A DNA stretch of 64,000 nucleotides from Tragulus kanchil (taxonomy: Eukaryota > Chordata > Mammalia > Artiodactyla > Tragulidae), in the NCBI GenBank assembly GCA_022376925.1, contig JAIOJX010000002.1:39394501-39458500 (forward strand), written 5' to 3'. A program made the position numbers and the translations under genes. Below the pieces are notes generated by a model. That model searched no databases, was not told the DNA's origin, and worked only from the letters and a program-made list of their open reading frames with translations. Positions 45,754 to 56,520 of the stretch are shown piece after piece (position 1 is the stretch's first letter; the number at the start of each line of letters is the position of its first letter).

Positions 45754-46091
45754 CTCACATTTTCTTTATTTTTCTGAACTGTGATTTATACATAAACCCT
45801 GATGTATATGACACACATGCACACAGGGTGATATTTGTTGTTTGATTAAGAACTGGAAATCTCTTCTGTTCCTTCTACAGCAAGAGCTCAGTGCTGGGCC
45901 CTGCATTCTGCTTGATGATATGAGTACAGGACTGAGCTTTGACTTTTTACCTGGGAGAGAGATTTAAATTAATTCTTGCTCTCAATGGAAAAGCTGCTGT
46001 TCACAGAGGCAGAGCCTTTGTGATGTTTACTGTAGGGGAACTAGTTCTGAGAGAATGAAAAAGAGGGATTTCAATGTCACCATATTTGCAT
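45754..46091. other. Unique AT-rich sequence, no gene seen
   Basis: Precedes the AT-rich minisatellite. Confidence 0.5.
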
Positions 46092-46168
46092 TTTTACTAA
46101 TTTATTAGAGTTTTTACTAATTTTTGCTAATGTATTAAAGTTTACTAATTTATTAAAGTTTATTAAAG
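46092..46168. repeat. Degenerate AT-rich minisatellite
   Basis: About four irregular units of TTTACTAATTTATTAAAG with 10-30-base variation in length. Confidence 0.8.
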
Positions 46169-46316
46169 CAATTTCCATTTCACACCTTCTTTTCATAGTT
46201 TCAATATTATTTGAGAAAGGAACAATGAGCCTGCTGGTTCAATAATTCTAGGTACAAACTTGTTAAAATCACAAAATGATGCACATTTGTTATGATATGC
46301 AGTGGCTTTAGTTTTT

Positions 46317-46675
46317 TGGTGTGCTTTCTTTTTTTTTTTTAAAGATTTATCTATTTATTTATTTTGGGCGGGGGTTGGGTTGGGGAGGGAGGAGAGCGGG
46401 CAGGCCACTTCTATTGGTCTTTCATTTCTCCATTTTCATCTGTCTTTGTTCTTTGGCTCCTGTGGGCCTCCCATCGCGGTGGCATCTGTCGTTGCAGAGC
46501 ACCGGCTCTGGGTGCATGCGCTCCAGAGCTCCGGCTCGGTAATTGGACACATCAGTCCAGCCGCTCCGCGGCACATGGGATCTTCCCAGGCCAGGGATCG
46601 AACCGGCGCCCCTTGCACTGCAAGGCGGTGTCCTTACCCACTGGACCACCAGGGGAAGCCCTGGTGTGTTTTCTT
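46317..46675 (-). mobile_element. Long ruminant SINE (antisense) with 14-bp target-site duplication
   Basis: The body is 46331-46661: TTTGTTCTTTGGCTCCTGTG, CATCTGTCGTTGCAGAGCAC, GGTAATTGGACACATCAGTC, GGATCGAACCGGCGCCCC, CTGGACCACCAGGGGAAGCC. Flanks TGGTGTGCTTTCTT (46317-46330) and TGGTGTGTTTTCTT (46662-46675) differ at one base. A G-rich insertion (46366-46402) sits near the tail. Confidence 0.95.
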
Positions 46676-46859
46676 AAGAACTGGACAGTTTTTAGTTGAG
46701 CTTGATAAGAGCTTTTTGGTAAACTGTGTCTCCCTCTAGTGATACAAACCACTGTTTACTTTTAAAAATACAGAAGTTGGATCCTCAGAAGGAAATCCGA
46801 TGTTCAACCCAGAAAAAAGCAAATTATCAAAAAAATAGAGTTAACATAAAGACACCTAG

Positions 46860-47076
46860 AGTCTGGCTTCCCTGGTGGCTCAGTGGCAATCTGCCTGGCA
46901 GTGCAGGAGAAGGGTTCTATCCCTGGGTTGGGAAGATCCCCTGGAGGAGGAAAGGGTAAAATCTACTGCACTGTTCTTGCCTGGGGAATTCCATGAACAG
47001 AGAAGCCTGACAGGTTACAGTCCAGTGGTCACAAAAGAGTCGGACACAACTTAACAACTAAACAGCAATAGTCTGG
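46860..47076 (+). mobile_element. Bov-tA SINE (sense) with short target-site duplication
   Basis: GGCTTCCCTGGTGGCTCAGT, GGTTCTATCCCTGGGTTGGG, CACTGTTCTTGCCTGGGG, GTCGGACACAACTTAACAAC. AGTCTGG flanks it at 46860-46866 and 47070-47076. Confidence 0.93.
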
Positions 47077-47460
47077 AGTTTATCTGAGAATATTTGATCT
47101 GAGATTATGGAGTTTTGGGGGATATTTTATAATTTATTTAACTGGTCCCCACCAGTTAACATCGCTAGGTTCTGTGGGTTTCCATAGCTAAATCAGAAGT
47201 GAAAATTCTCTTCAAAGATTCTACAGCTTTAAACTGACACGATGAGGTTTTAAAATGTCCTTTCAGATGAGAATGATCTGTACCTCGTCCTGTTTTTAAA
47301 ATATCTGTTTTCCATCAGTGTGAATGCCTCTCTTATTCCCTATTCAGGAATGGCTGTATAAATCCTGATTTTTGGTTAACACTCTTAATTTTCTGGAGGG
47401 AAGGTGAATAACACACATTATTATCTATAAATAATGGAGACTATGTTTTTGAGAGAGAAC
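47077..47460. other. Unique AT-rich sequence, no gene seen
   Basis: Leads into duplication H. Confidence 0.5.
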
Positions 47461-47840
47461 AGTCAAAAAAAAAAAAATGTGTGCCAGCTGCTGCTATCGT
47501 TCACGACTTTGTGTGGCTCTTGGGTTTGTGTGAATGTGCTGAAGTGTGCAGGTGCATGCACGCGTGATCCAGTAAAAACGCTCACCCTGTCATTAGAACG
47601 CTCCTTTACACGTTGTTCTTTTTACGATGAGTAAAAATAATTTCTGCAGTTCCTAATATCCTTTCTCCAAAAGCGTGTCGGGAGGGATGTGACCGCCTTC
47701 GGCTCGTCGTCACTGGATTCCTTCCTGTGGGAGGCGGTCCTTGGAGGCGGAGGCCCAGGGCACCCTGTGCTCCATGGAAACTGCCCTCCTTCCTGTTCCC
47801 TTCTCCTACCTTCCCTCTGCAGTTACAATGAAGTTAAACC

Positions 47841-47913
47841 CTGCCCTGGTCCGAATCCCAGTCTTGGTCCTGTCCTGGTCCCGGTCCTGGCCCTGGTCCT
47901 GTCTTGGCCCTGA
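47841..47913. repeat. Degenerate (CCTGGT)n hexamer repeat, copy 1
   Basis: About ten imperfect CCTGGTC/CTTGGTC units. Translated frames show VPVLALVLSW or, on the other strand, GPGPGPGPGQDQD, which explains the apparent protein-like low complexity. Confidence 0.85.
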
Positions 47914-48944
47914 GTTGGCCTTCCGAGTTGGTGAGGTCTGTGTGGAGGTGCTGGACTGCATGGAGTGGGGAGCAGGTCTGGTCTGGAGAAGGACAGTGGG
48001 CTGGACACCGCAGCTTCTGGTTTGGGAGACCCCTGACTCCTCCCCATCTTACCCCAAGGGAAGTGAGACCGGGCTTTGGAGAGGTCCGGGCTGTTGGGAG
48101 CCAGTAGAGGGCCCGAGACAGGGATTCCTCCCAAGGCATCCCCCAACACACAGTCTTCTCCCAAACATCAAGGAGCAGATACAGCCCCGGGCCACTGCAA
48201 GCAGTCCTCTTGGACACAAGCTGACCAGTGGGTGGATGCGCGTGGCCCCTGTGAGCTCTGAAGCCATCCAGTCCTGCTGTCTTCTCCCTAGGCTTCTTCC
48301 AACGTGTGCTTCCTTAGGAAACAGTTGCCTCTTCTGGATGTGTGGAGGCCAACTCCTTCCCCATGCAAAGGAAGGCGGGAAGTTAGGGCACTTTCTTTCT
48401 TCCTTATCTTTTAAATTTAAGACACCAAATTGCATATATAAAACAGTGTTGAGACAATAATGATTTCACAAAATTATTGAGAAGCTCTAATCACTATTTT
48501 TTTTTAAACTGTTTTGTTTTAAAAATAATTGCTGTCGCAATGAACACTGCAGGATGCATGCTCCCATGGAATCAGAAAAAAAAAATGGGGCCAGCTGCTA
48601 TCGTTCACGACTTTGTGTGGCTCTTGGGTTTGTGTGAATGTGCTGAAGTGTGCAGGTGCATGCACGCGTGATCCAGTAAAAACGCTCACCCTGTCATTAG
48701 AACGCTCCTTTACACGTTGTTCTTTTTACGATGAGTAAAAATAATTTCTGCAGTTCCTAATATCCTTTCTCCAAAAGCGTGTCGGGAGGGATGTGACCGC
48801 CTTCGGCTCGTCGTCACTGGATTCCTTCCTGTGGGAGGCGGTCCTTGGAGGCGGAGGCCCAGGGCACCCTGTGCTCCATGGAAACTGCCCTCCTTCCTGT
48901 TCCCTTCTCCTACCTTCCCTCTGCAGTTACAATGAAGTTAAACC

Positions 48945-49017
48945 CTGCCCTGGTCCGAATCCCAGTCTTGGTCCTGTCCTGGTCCCGGTCCTGGCCCTGG
49001 TCCTGTCTTGGCCCTGA
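48945..49017. repeat. Degenerate (CCTGGT)n hexamer repeat, copy 2
   Basis: Duplicate of 47841-47913 within duplication H. Confidence 0.85.
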
Positions 49018-49668
49018 GTTGGCCTTCCGAGTTGGTGAGGTCTGTGTGGAGGTGCTGGACTGCATGGAGTGGGGAGCAGGTCTGGTCTGGAGAAGGACAG
49101 TGGGCTGGACACCGCAGCTTCTGGTTTGGGAGACCCCTGACTCCTCCCCATCTTACCCCAAGGGAAGTGAGACCGGGCTTTGGAGAGGTCCGGGCTGTTG
49201 GGAGCCAGTAGAGGGCCCGAGACAGGGATTCCTCCCAAGGCATCCCCCAACACACAGTCTTCTCCCAAACATCAAGGAGCAGATACAGCCCCGGGCCACT
49301 GCAAGCAGTCCTCTTGGACACAAGCTGACCAGTGGGTGGATGCGCGTGGCCCCTGTGAGCTCTGAAGCCATCCAGTCCTGCTGTCTTCTCCCTAGGCTTC
49401 TTCCAACGTGTGCTTCCTTAGGAAACAGTTGCCTCTTCTGGATGTGTGGAGGCCAACTCCTTCCCCATGCAAAGGAAGGCGGGAAGTTAGGGCACTTTCT
49501 TTCTTCCTTATCTTTTAAATTTAAGACACCAAATTGCATATATAAAACAGTGTTGAGACAATAATGATTTCACAAAATTATTGAGAAGCTCTAATCACTA
49601 TTTTTTTTTAAACTGTTTTGTTTTAAAAATAATTGCTGTGCGCAATGAACACTGCAGGATGCATGCTC

Positions 49669-50454
49669 AGCCAAACCGGTGGTTGATGGGCAATAGTCGG
49701 GTGTGCGTGTGTAGGGGGAGTCTCAGTCGGCTGGGTCCAGGCATCCAGCGCATCCCTGGTCCACCTGCTAGGGACGCGTGCGCGGGGAGGCGCCCGGAGG
49801 GGACGCGCCCGGAGGGGCATGCAGCTCTGTGCTGCGTTCCAACAGCGTCTTCTTCCCTTTGCAGCTTCCCACTTCCCATCTGTGCCCGCCCACTGGTTTC
49901 TCAAAGAATAATTTAAAAAACTGGCATGTGGTTCAAGGGAAAAGAGTCAGAAGCTGTGGGCTCCCGGGTCCTGGGGTTGTGGTTTCACTTTCTCCAAGCC
50001 AGCAGAGGTGACCCAGCCTGACCCCCGGCCTGTTTGCTGACCCCGGAGTGCTGGCTGTAGCCACAAGTTGCCGGGAAAATGTTTATTTTTCCCTTTGTCT
50101 TTGCCAGAGCTGCCTGCAGACTCCAAAAGGTATCTTCAGGAACTGATAATTAGAGTGATGGGCTCTGAGCATGAGGAATCACTCTCTGTTTTGCTTAGGT
50201 GTCATCCTTCAGAGAAATGATGTCCTTGCCAACAATTATTGGGTTATCACCTGTGATGTTACTCCTCCTGGCCGTTCAGTCCTCTGATTCAAGTAAATGC
50301 TGTATTCCAGGAGCAAAAAAAAAAAAAAAAAAAAAAGACAAACTAGAAACTCGAAGACGCAGTTATTCCTGAACAGAACAAGTCTATATGAAGGTTTTAA
50401 GGATAGTGTAAAAACTGAAGACAGTAAAATGGCACTTGTATCTATTCATGAAGG
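49669..50454. other. Unique sequence with CpG-rich patch and A(22) run
   Basis: 49765-49835 has several CpGs (GACGCGTGCGCGGGGAGGCG) but is too short for an island call. 50316-50338 is a long A run with no recognisable element in front of it. Confidence 0.45.
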
Positions 50455-50666
50455 GCTTCCCAGGTGACTCAGTGGTAAAGAATATGCCTGCCAATGCAGG
50501 AGATGCAGGTTCAATCCCTGGGTTGGGGTGATCCCCTGGAGGAGGGCGTGGCAATCTACTCCAGTATTCTTGCCTGGGAAATCTCATGGACAGAGGAGCC
50601 TTGTGATCTATAGTCCATGGGGTCACAAAGTATCATATAGAACTGAGCCACGTCACACACACACAC
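50455..50666 (+). mobile_element. Bov-tA SINE (sense) with (CA)n tail
   Basis: GGGCTTCCCAGGTGACTCAG, TTCAATCCCTGGGTTGGGG, CTCCAGTATTCTTGCCTGGG, CATGGGGTCACAAAGTATCA, then (CA)n at 50653-50666. The tail region is the start of duplication I. Confidence 0.92.
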
Positions 50667-50930
50667 GAACACACATGCACGTACACACACACATGCCTGG
50701 AAGTTAGCTCCCGTGCGCAAAGACCCAGGAAAGCAGACAGTGTGAAGGACATTCTTTAAGGAAATGGAGGGAGGTCTTTCAATATTCAATACCAAGGGGA
50801 TGAACCATGAGTGTTTCCTGGCCCCAAAGGTGACTGTTGGAATGCCTGTGTGTTTGACACCACCAAATCCTTGGCACATACTCCCATTCTCAACTGGAGG
50901 AAGAAGCTTTGTTTTTGTTTTTACTTTTGG

Positions 50931-51186
50931 CCTCTTTTATTGTTTTTTTATTTATTTATTTTCATCCATCTTTATTCTTTGGTATGTGTGGGCCTCCCAT
51001 TGCGGTGGCCTCTGTTGTCTCAGAGTGCCGGCTCTGGGCGCATGCGCTCCAGAGCGCTGGCTTGTAATTGGACACATCGGTCCAGCCGCTCTACGGCATG
51101 TGGGATCTTCCCGAAACAGGGATTGAACCGGTGCCCCTTGCACTGCAAGGCGGACTCTTTACCCACTGGACCACCAAGAAAGCCCT
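50931..51186 (-). mobile_element. Long ruminant SINE (antisense), copy 1
   Basis: ATTTATTTTCATCCATCTTT, GTGTGGGCCTCCCATTGCGG, GTAATTGGACACATCGGTCC, GGATTGAACCGGTGCCCC, CTGGACCACCAAGAAAGCCC. Confidence 0.92.
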
Positions 51187-52061
51187 TGAGGAAGGTTTTT
51201 ACCTTTAGCTTTCCCTAAAATTTCTTGAGCAACGACTGTTTTTGTCCTGAATCCACATTTCATAAGGTAAGAGCCCTCTCCAAATGTGCTCCCAAGCAGC
51301 TTGTCCGCTTGTCCTCACTTAGCAGATGAAAAAAAAAAAAAAGTTTAAAATCCCTTGTAGGGAGAACCTTCCCCTCTGCAAATCTACAGCAGGAGATATT
51401 GTACTTTGCCAGATTGTGTTTTGGGTAAGCTGCAAACATATTTCCCCACCTTGGTTCCACTCAGAGATGTTGCATCCTGTTGTCTCATGAGGGATGCACG
51501 ACATATTGTGGATTCCAAAACCGAATCTGCACCTGTTCTACCGAAACCTGCTCCATTTGGGAATCTCACAAGTAGTCTGGCCTATTTCTTTTTTTTCTCC
51601 TTCCCCCTATTTTCCCTTTTGGCCAAAGGCAAAGTGCTTCTGTGCCACTCAAAGTACTCAAACTTGTCTGCAACGTGGAAGAGAGAGTAACAGGGAAAGC
51701 CTTTCTCAGGAATTCACCGACATGGGGATGGTGTGAATGTAGGTGGGGACAGGGGGAGGGCCCCAAGGGAGTTCATAGAACTGAGCCACGTCCACACACA
51801 CACGAACACACATGCAGACACACACATGCCTGGAAGTTAGCTCCTGCGCAAAGACCCAGGAAAGCAGACAGTGTGAAGGACATTCTTTAAGGAAATGGAG
51901 GGAGGTCTTTCAATATTCAATACCAAGGGGATGAACCATGAGTGTTTCCTGGCCCCAAAGGTGACTGTTGGAATGCCTGTGTGTTTGACACCACCAAATC
52001 CTTGGCACATACTCCCATTCTCAACTGGAGGAAGAAGCTTTGTTTTTGTTTTTACTTTTGG

Positions 52062-52317
52062 CCTCTTTTATTGTTTTTTTATTTATTTATTTTCATCCAT
52101 CTTTATTCTTTGGTATGTGTGGGCCTCCCATTGCGGTGGCCTCTGTTGTCTCAGAGTGCCGGCTCTGGGCGCATGCGCTCCAGAGCGCTGGCTTGTAATT
52201 GGACACATCGGTCCAGCCGCTCTACGGCATGTGGGATCTTCCCGAAACAGGGATTGAACCGGTGCCCCTTGCACTGCAAGGCGGACTCTTTACCCACTGG
52301 ACCACCAAGAAAGCCCT
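52062..52317 (-). mobile_element. Long ruminant SINE (antisense), copy 2
   Basis: Duplicate of 50931-51186 at offset 1131. Confidence 0.92.
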
Positions 52318-52899
52318 TGAGGAAGGTTTTTACCTTTAGCTTTCCCTAAAATTTCTTGAGCAACGACTGTTTTTGTCCTGAATCCACATTTCATAAGGTA
52401 AGAGCCCTCTCCAAATGTGCTCCCAAGCAGCTTGTCCGCTTGTCCTCACTTAGCAGATGAAAAAAAAAAAAAAGTTTAAAATCCCTTGTAGGGAGAACCT
52501 TCCCCTCTGCAAATCTACAGCAGGAGATATTGTACTTTGCCAGATTGTGTTTTGGGTAAGCTGCAAACATATTTCCCCACCTTGGTTCCACTCAGAGATG
52601 TTGCATCCTGTTGTCTCATGAGGGATGCACGACATATTGTGGATTCCAAAACCGAATCTGCACCTGTTCTACCGAAACCTGCTCCATTTGGGAATCTCAC
52701 AAGTAGTCTGGCCTATTTCTTTTTTTTCTCCTTCCCCCTATTTTCCCTTTTGGCCAAAGGCAAAGTGCTTCTGTGCCACTCAAAGTACTCAAACTTGTCT
52801 GCAACGTGGAAGAGAGAGTAACAGGGAAAGCCTTTCTCAGGAATTCACCGACATGGGGGATGGTGTGAATGTAGGTGGACAGAGAGGCCACAGGGAGTT

Positions 52900-53174
52900 C
52901 AGGGGTCTTTTTCCCTCTGGAGACAAAGAGTTGATGTGGTTCTAGAAGAAGGGAAATTGGTGGATTTTCGGATGTGCCTTGAGCTTCTCGGGTGAGCCTG
53001 GCGAAGTGTTCTGTCATTGGTCTTCTTTGGATTACTGACAATCAAAACTAGCACATTCTCTGCATGTCTGATAATACTTATGGAATAACACTCTAGGTGT
53101 GCAAGGTTCTCTAAAAGTGAGGGGACCAAAAGTGGTAGCAGGAAAAAATTATTAGTAAGAATGTCTAAAGTGAA
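52900..53174. other. Unique sequence, no gene seen
   Basis: Short unique stretch between duplication I and a SINE. Confidence 0.5.
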
Positions 53175-53378
53175 CGTGTTGGTTGGTCTGTCATGTCCAA
53201 CTCTTTGAGACCCCTGGACTGTAGCCTGCCAAGCCCCTCTGTCCATGGAATCTCCAGGCAAGAACACTGGAGTGGGCTGCCCTTCCCTTCTCTAGGGGGT
53301 CTTCCCGACCCAGGGGTTGAACTTGGGTCTCCTGCACCGCTGCTAGATTCTTTACCGTCTGAGGCACCAGGGAAGCCC
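53175..53378 (-). mobile_element. Bov-tA SINE (antisense)
   Basis: CATGTCCAACTCTTTGAGAC, GGACTGTAGCCTGCCAAGCC, CTCTGTCCATGGAATCTCC, GGGTTGAACTTGGGTCTCC, GAGGCACCAGGGAAGCCC. Confidence 0.92.
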
Positions 53379-53529
53379 GTGTCTTAGAAGTGATCAAAAG
53401 GTTTGGTAGGAAATATATGCATCTGGATTTCTCTAGAAAGACTGTGATGAACACAAAGGCTTCGAGTGGCACAACCAGCTAAGAGGACAACCTGGCTTCC
53501 GTGGGCCAGGCGCTGCCTTAGCTTCTGGG

Positions 53530-53612
53530 GCACCCATGGATAGAGGACCCAGGTGGGCTACAGTCCATAAGGTCAAAAAGAGTTGGACAAGATTAACGTG
53601 ACTTAGCACTTC
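53530..53612 (+). mobile_element. Bov-type SINE 3' fragment (sense)
   Basis: CACCCATGGATAGAGGACCC, GTGGGCTACAGTCCATAAGG, AAAAAGAGTTGGACAAGATT. The BovB-like tail only. Confidence 0.75.
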
Positions 53613-53889
53613 TACAAGCGAGGAACATAAAGCCCTAGGTCCCTGACTCCTGGCGCTTCTAGGCTGGCAGAGGAGTTTATCCCGTGTCATTTAAGCAACT
53701 GATACGTGAAAAGTCACTGTCCTTGATAGAACCAACACACAAGGCACATGTCCCCCACTTTGTTCCCTGGGACCAGTGCCCTTGACCCTGAGGTAAAACC
53801 TGGTCCCCCAGTTCTTCTGCTGGCTGGTTCTCAGATGACACAGAAGCTCCTTGGGCCAGTGTGAGTCACACATATAGTCTCATTTCAGG
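53613..53889. other. Unique sequence, no gene seen
   Basis: Precedes duplication J. Confidence 0.5.
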
Positions 53890-54066
53890 TCTTTGTATAA
53901 GCTGCAAGCATGTCTGGGCCCATCCACAGGTCAGCATTGGCCTTGACTTAGCTCTACCTCATCCCAGGTCCTCCTGGGGCTGGTCTGTCTGTGGCCAGCC
54001 TGGGGAGGCCTTCTGCCTCCTCATTTCTGCTCCTCCCCATTTCACTGTGCCCTGCTCTGGCTACAG

Positions 54067-54090
54067 TATGTGTGTGTGTGTGTGTGTGCA

Positions 54091-54125
<35 letters not shown>
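54067..54125. repeat. (TG)n microsatellite, interrupted, copy 1
   Basis: (TG)n at 54067-54087, CATC interruption, then (TG)n to 54125. Confidence 0.95.
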
Positions 54126-54126
<1 letters not shown>

Positions 54127-54721
54127 GGGGGCATCAGAGGTAAGAGCCCAGGCCTTGCTTATCTGGCAGCGAGTGTTCTATTTTCTGCTCCGCGAGAAGA
54201 TTTGAGACAGCCCTCTGTCCATGGACTTTCTAAAGTCTTTGAAAGTTCTGGGCAGCAAAGCCCTTCATTCAGAGCCTCATTAGTCAGAGGTGAGGGGGTG
54301 CAGATGCCTCTCACTTCCTGGACATCATGGACCTTTGTCAGCCCTCCTGGCCCCTGGTCCTCTCCAGCCTCCTTTTGCCTCGTCTGCACCTCCCTCTGGG
54401 GGGTCTCACTGGACAGATTGCTCCCGCTGGCCCAGGGACACACTTCTGGGCCTGGGACCTCTCCTGAGTGTGCCGCCCCCTCCCGGCACGGCAGTCCTGG
54501 CCGCAGGCCTCCCTGCCCCCTGCACTGTTCCCAGAGTGTCTGTGGCTCCTTTGTGGTCCCAGATGGGTTCTGGACCACCCAGTGCACAGTGGGCTCAAGC
54601 TTCCAGCCCCACCCTCCCAACTGCAGGGGGACTCACCCAAGCTCTTCACCTGGACCGGGTCAGAGGGCAGTGACCCCACCACATCCCTGTGGAGCGTACC
54701 GAGTATCTGTGCCTAGCATCT

Positions 54722-54881
54722 TATTTTTTTTTTTAATATTTATTTATTTATTTATTTGTCTGCAACAGGTCTTAGTTGTGGTATGTGGGATCCAATTCCC
54801 AGACCAGGGATCAAACCCAGCCAGGCCCCCTTCCTTGGGAGCACAGAGTCCTAGCCACTGGACCACCAGGGAAGTCCTCTG
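54722..54881 (-). mobile_element. tRNA-derived SINE (antisense), copy 1
   Basis: T(12), AATATTTATTTATTTATTTA, GGTCTTAGTTGTGGTATGTG, GACCAGGGATCAAACCCAG, CACTGGACCACCAGGGAAGT. Confidence 0.9.
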
Positions 54882-55180
54882 TGAGCCTGGCCTCTTGGTC
54901 CCACTCTCTCTAATCCTCCCGTTTCCTTGGTCCGGGAGGCCAGAGCCTGGAAGGAGCCCCTGGACCCCTTTTGCGTGGGCATTGGGCGGGGGCTCCGGTG
55001 AGATCTTTGTATAAGCTGCAAGCATGTCTGGGCCCATCCACAGGTCAGCATTGGCCTTGACTTAGCTCTACCTCATCCCAGGTCCTCCTGGGGCTGGTCT
55101 GTCTGTGGCCAGCCTGGGGAGGCCTTCTGCCTCCTCATTTCTGCTCCTCCCCATTTCACTGTGCCCTGCTCTGGCTACAG

Positions 55181-55204
55181 TATGTGTGTGTGTGTGTGTG
55201 TGCA

Positions 55205-55239
<35 letters not shown>
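55181..55239. repeat. (TG)n microsatellite, interrupted, copy 2
   Basis: Same interruption and same length as copy 1. Independent mutation at such a tract would normally have changed its length if the duplication were old. Confidence 0.95.
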
Positions 55240-55240
<1 letters not shown>

Positions 55241-55835
55241 GGGGGCATCAGAGGTAAGAGCCCAGGCCTTGCTTATCTGGCAGCGAGTGTTCTATTTTCT
55301 GCTCCGCGAGAAGATTTGAGACAGCCCTCTGTCCATGGACTTTCTAAAGTCTTTGAAAGTTCTGGGCAGCAAAGCCCTTCATTCAGAGCCTCATTAGTCA
55401 GAGGTGAGGGGGTGCAGATGCCTCTCACTTCCTGGACATCATGGACCTTTGTCAGCCCTCCTGGCCCCTGGTCCTCTCCAGCCTCCTTTTGCCTCGTCTG
55501 CACCTCCCTCTGGGGGGTCTCACTGGACAGATTGCTCCCGCTGGCCCAGGGACACACTTCTGGGCCTGGGACCTCTCCTGAGTGTGCCGCCCCCTCCCGG
55601 CACGGCAGTCCTGGCCGCAGGCCTCCCTGCCCCCTGCACTGTTCCCAGAGTGTCTGTGGCTCCTTTGTGGTCCCAGATGGGTTCTGGACCACCCAGTGCA
55701 CAGTGGGCTCAAGCTTCCAGCCCCACCCTCCCAACTGCAGGGGGACTCACCCAAGCTCTTCACCTGGACCGGGTCAGAGGGCAGTGACCCCACCACATCC
55801 CTGTGGAGCGTACCGAGTATCTGTGCCTAGCATCT

Positions 55836-55995
55836 TATTTTTTTTTTTAATATTTATTTATTTATTTATTTGTCTGCAACAGGTCTTAGTTGTGGTATGT
55901 GGGATCCAATTCCCAGACCAGGGATCAAACCCAGCCAGGCCCCCTTCCTTGGGAGCACAGAGTCCTAGCCACTGGACCACCAGGGAAGTCCTCTG
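55836..55995 (-). mobile_element. tRNA-derived SINE (antisense), copy 2
   Basis: Duplicate of 54722-54881 at offset 1114. Confidence 0.9.
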
Positions 55996-56106
55996 TGAGC
56001 CTGGCCTCTTGGTCCCACTCTCTCTAATCCTCCCGTTTCCTTGGTCCGGGGAGGGGCCAGAGCCTGGAAGGAGCCCCTGGACCCCTTTTTTGCGTGGGCA
56101 TTGGGC

Positions 56107-56123
56107 GGGGGGGGGGGGGGGGG
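56107..56123. repeat. G(17) homopolymer
   Basis: Seventeen consecutive G. The equivalent site in the first copy of duplication J has five. Confidence 0.95.
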
Positions 56124-56279
56124 CTCCTGGTGAGATCTGAGCAGTGGCCTCAGGCTCCCTGGCACCCCGTGGGCCTACGGTCCAGGTTCCCAATTCTCTG
56201 GCCTCAGACCAACAAAAGAGGGCACGGTGGCTGAGATGAGAAAACAAAAGAAATCAAACTCCACGAGGGTTCAGCCACT

Positions 56280-56520
56280 TGCCCTGAGGCGTCCAGGTTG
56301 GGCCTCACACCCAGGCTTCGGGCCAGGACCCGCCCTTGCAGCCGGGATTGAGGGCAGACCCCGCCCAAATCTGGGGCAAACTGGCTACAGACCCCGGGGT
56401 GGGAGGTCGCGGCCCCGCCCCGCACACAGCAGGTCCTTGGAGGCGCGCGGCCGTGCCACGCGGCGCCGGGGCTGGGTCTGCGCTCGGACATGGGCCCGCT
56501 TGTTCCCCGCTCTCCGTGAA
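56280..56520. promoter_or_regulatory. Small CpG island (orphan)
   Basis: By hand count 23 CpG lie in 240 bases, with GC well above 60%. Dense parts are GGAGGTCGCGGCCCCGCCCC (including a GC box) and ACGCGGCGCCGGGGCTGGG. CpG remains moderately frequent to about 56800. It is not inside a SINE or a duplication. Open frames in all directions here reflect composition, and no first exon can be argued. Confidence 0.55.

Larger units (their letters stand above)
47461..49668. repeat. Tandem duplication H (period about 1104)
   Basis: The first copy is about 47461-48563 and the second about 48573-49668. The offset is 1104 at GCTATCGTTCACGAC (47493/48597). The start of copy 2 lacks a CTG (CAGCTGCTAT versus CAGCTGCTGCTAT) and has a shorter A run. 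The end of copy 1 reads CTGTCGCAATG where copy 2 has CTGTGCGCAATG. A long 239-codon frame is doubled by this event. Confidence 0.93.
50638..52899. repeat. Tandem duplication I (period about 1131)
   Basis: The first copy is 50638-51775 and the second 51776-52899. The offset is 1138 at the start, 1131 in the body and about 1125 at the end. The (CA)n-bearing start is shorter and rearranged in copy 2. The end of copy 1 (GGTGGGGACAGGGGGAGGGC) is garbled relative to copy 2 (GGTGGACAGAGAGGCCACAG). The interior looks identical. Confidence 0.93.
53890..56138. repeat. Tandem duplication J (period 1114-1132)
   Basis: The first copy is 53890-55006 and the second 55004-56138, sharing TCT at the join. The copies match until the last 100 bases of copy 1, where it is shorter in every run: GTCCGGGAGGCC versus GTCCGGGGAGGGGCC, CCCCTTTTGCG versus CCCCTTTTTTGCG, and five G (54988-54992) versus 17 G (56107-56123). 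The doubled 314/318-codon frame is an artefact of (TG)n plus SINE. Confidence 0.95.

Noticed and set aside
46302..46739. 145-codon plus-strand frame
   Set aside because: It is the antisense long SINE translated. The same peptide-like string recurs at every copy of that SINE.
47741..48460. 239-codon plus-strand open frame (and its duplicate at 48845-49564)
   Set aside because: Runs through a CCTGGT repeat, has overlapping long frames on the other strand, no domain, and is doubled only by duplication H.
54070..55014. 314-codon plus-strand open frame (318 in the duplicate at 55184-56140)
   Set aside because: Begins as a VCVCV translation of (TG)n and ends through an antisense SINE. The two copies diverge only where the homopolymers are unreliable.
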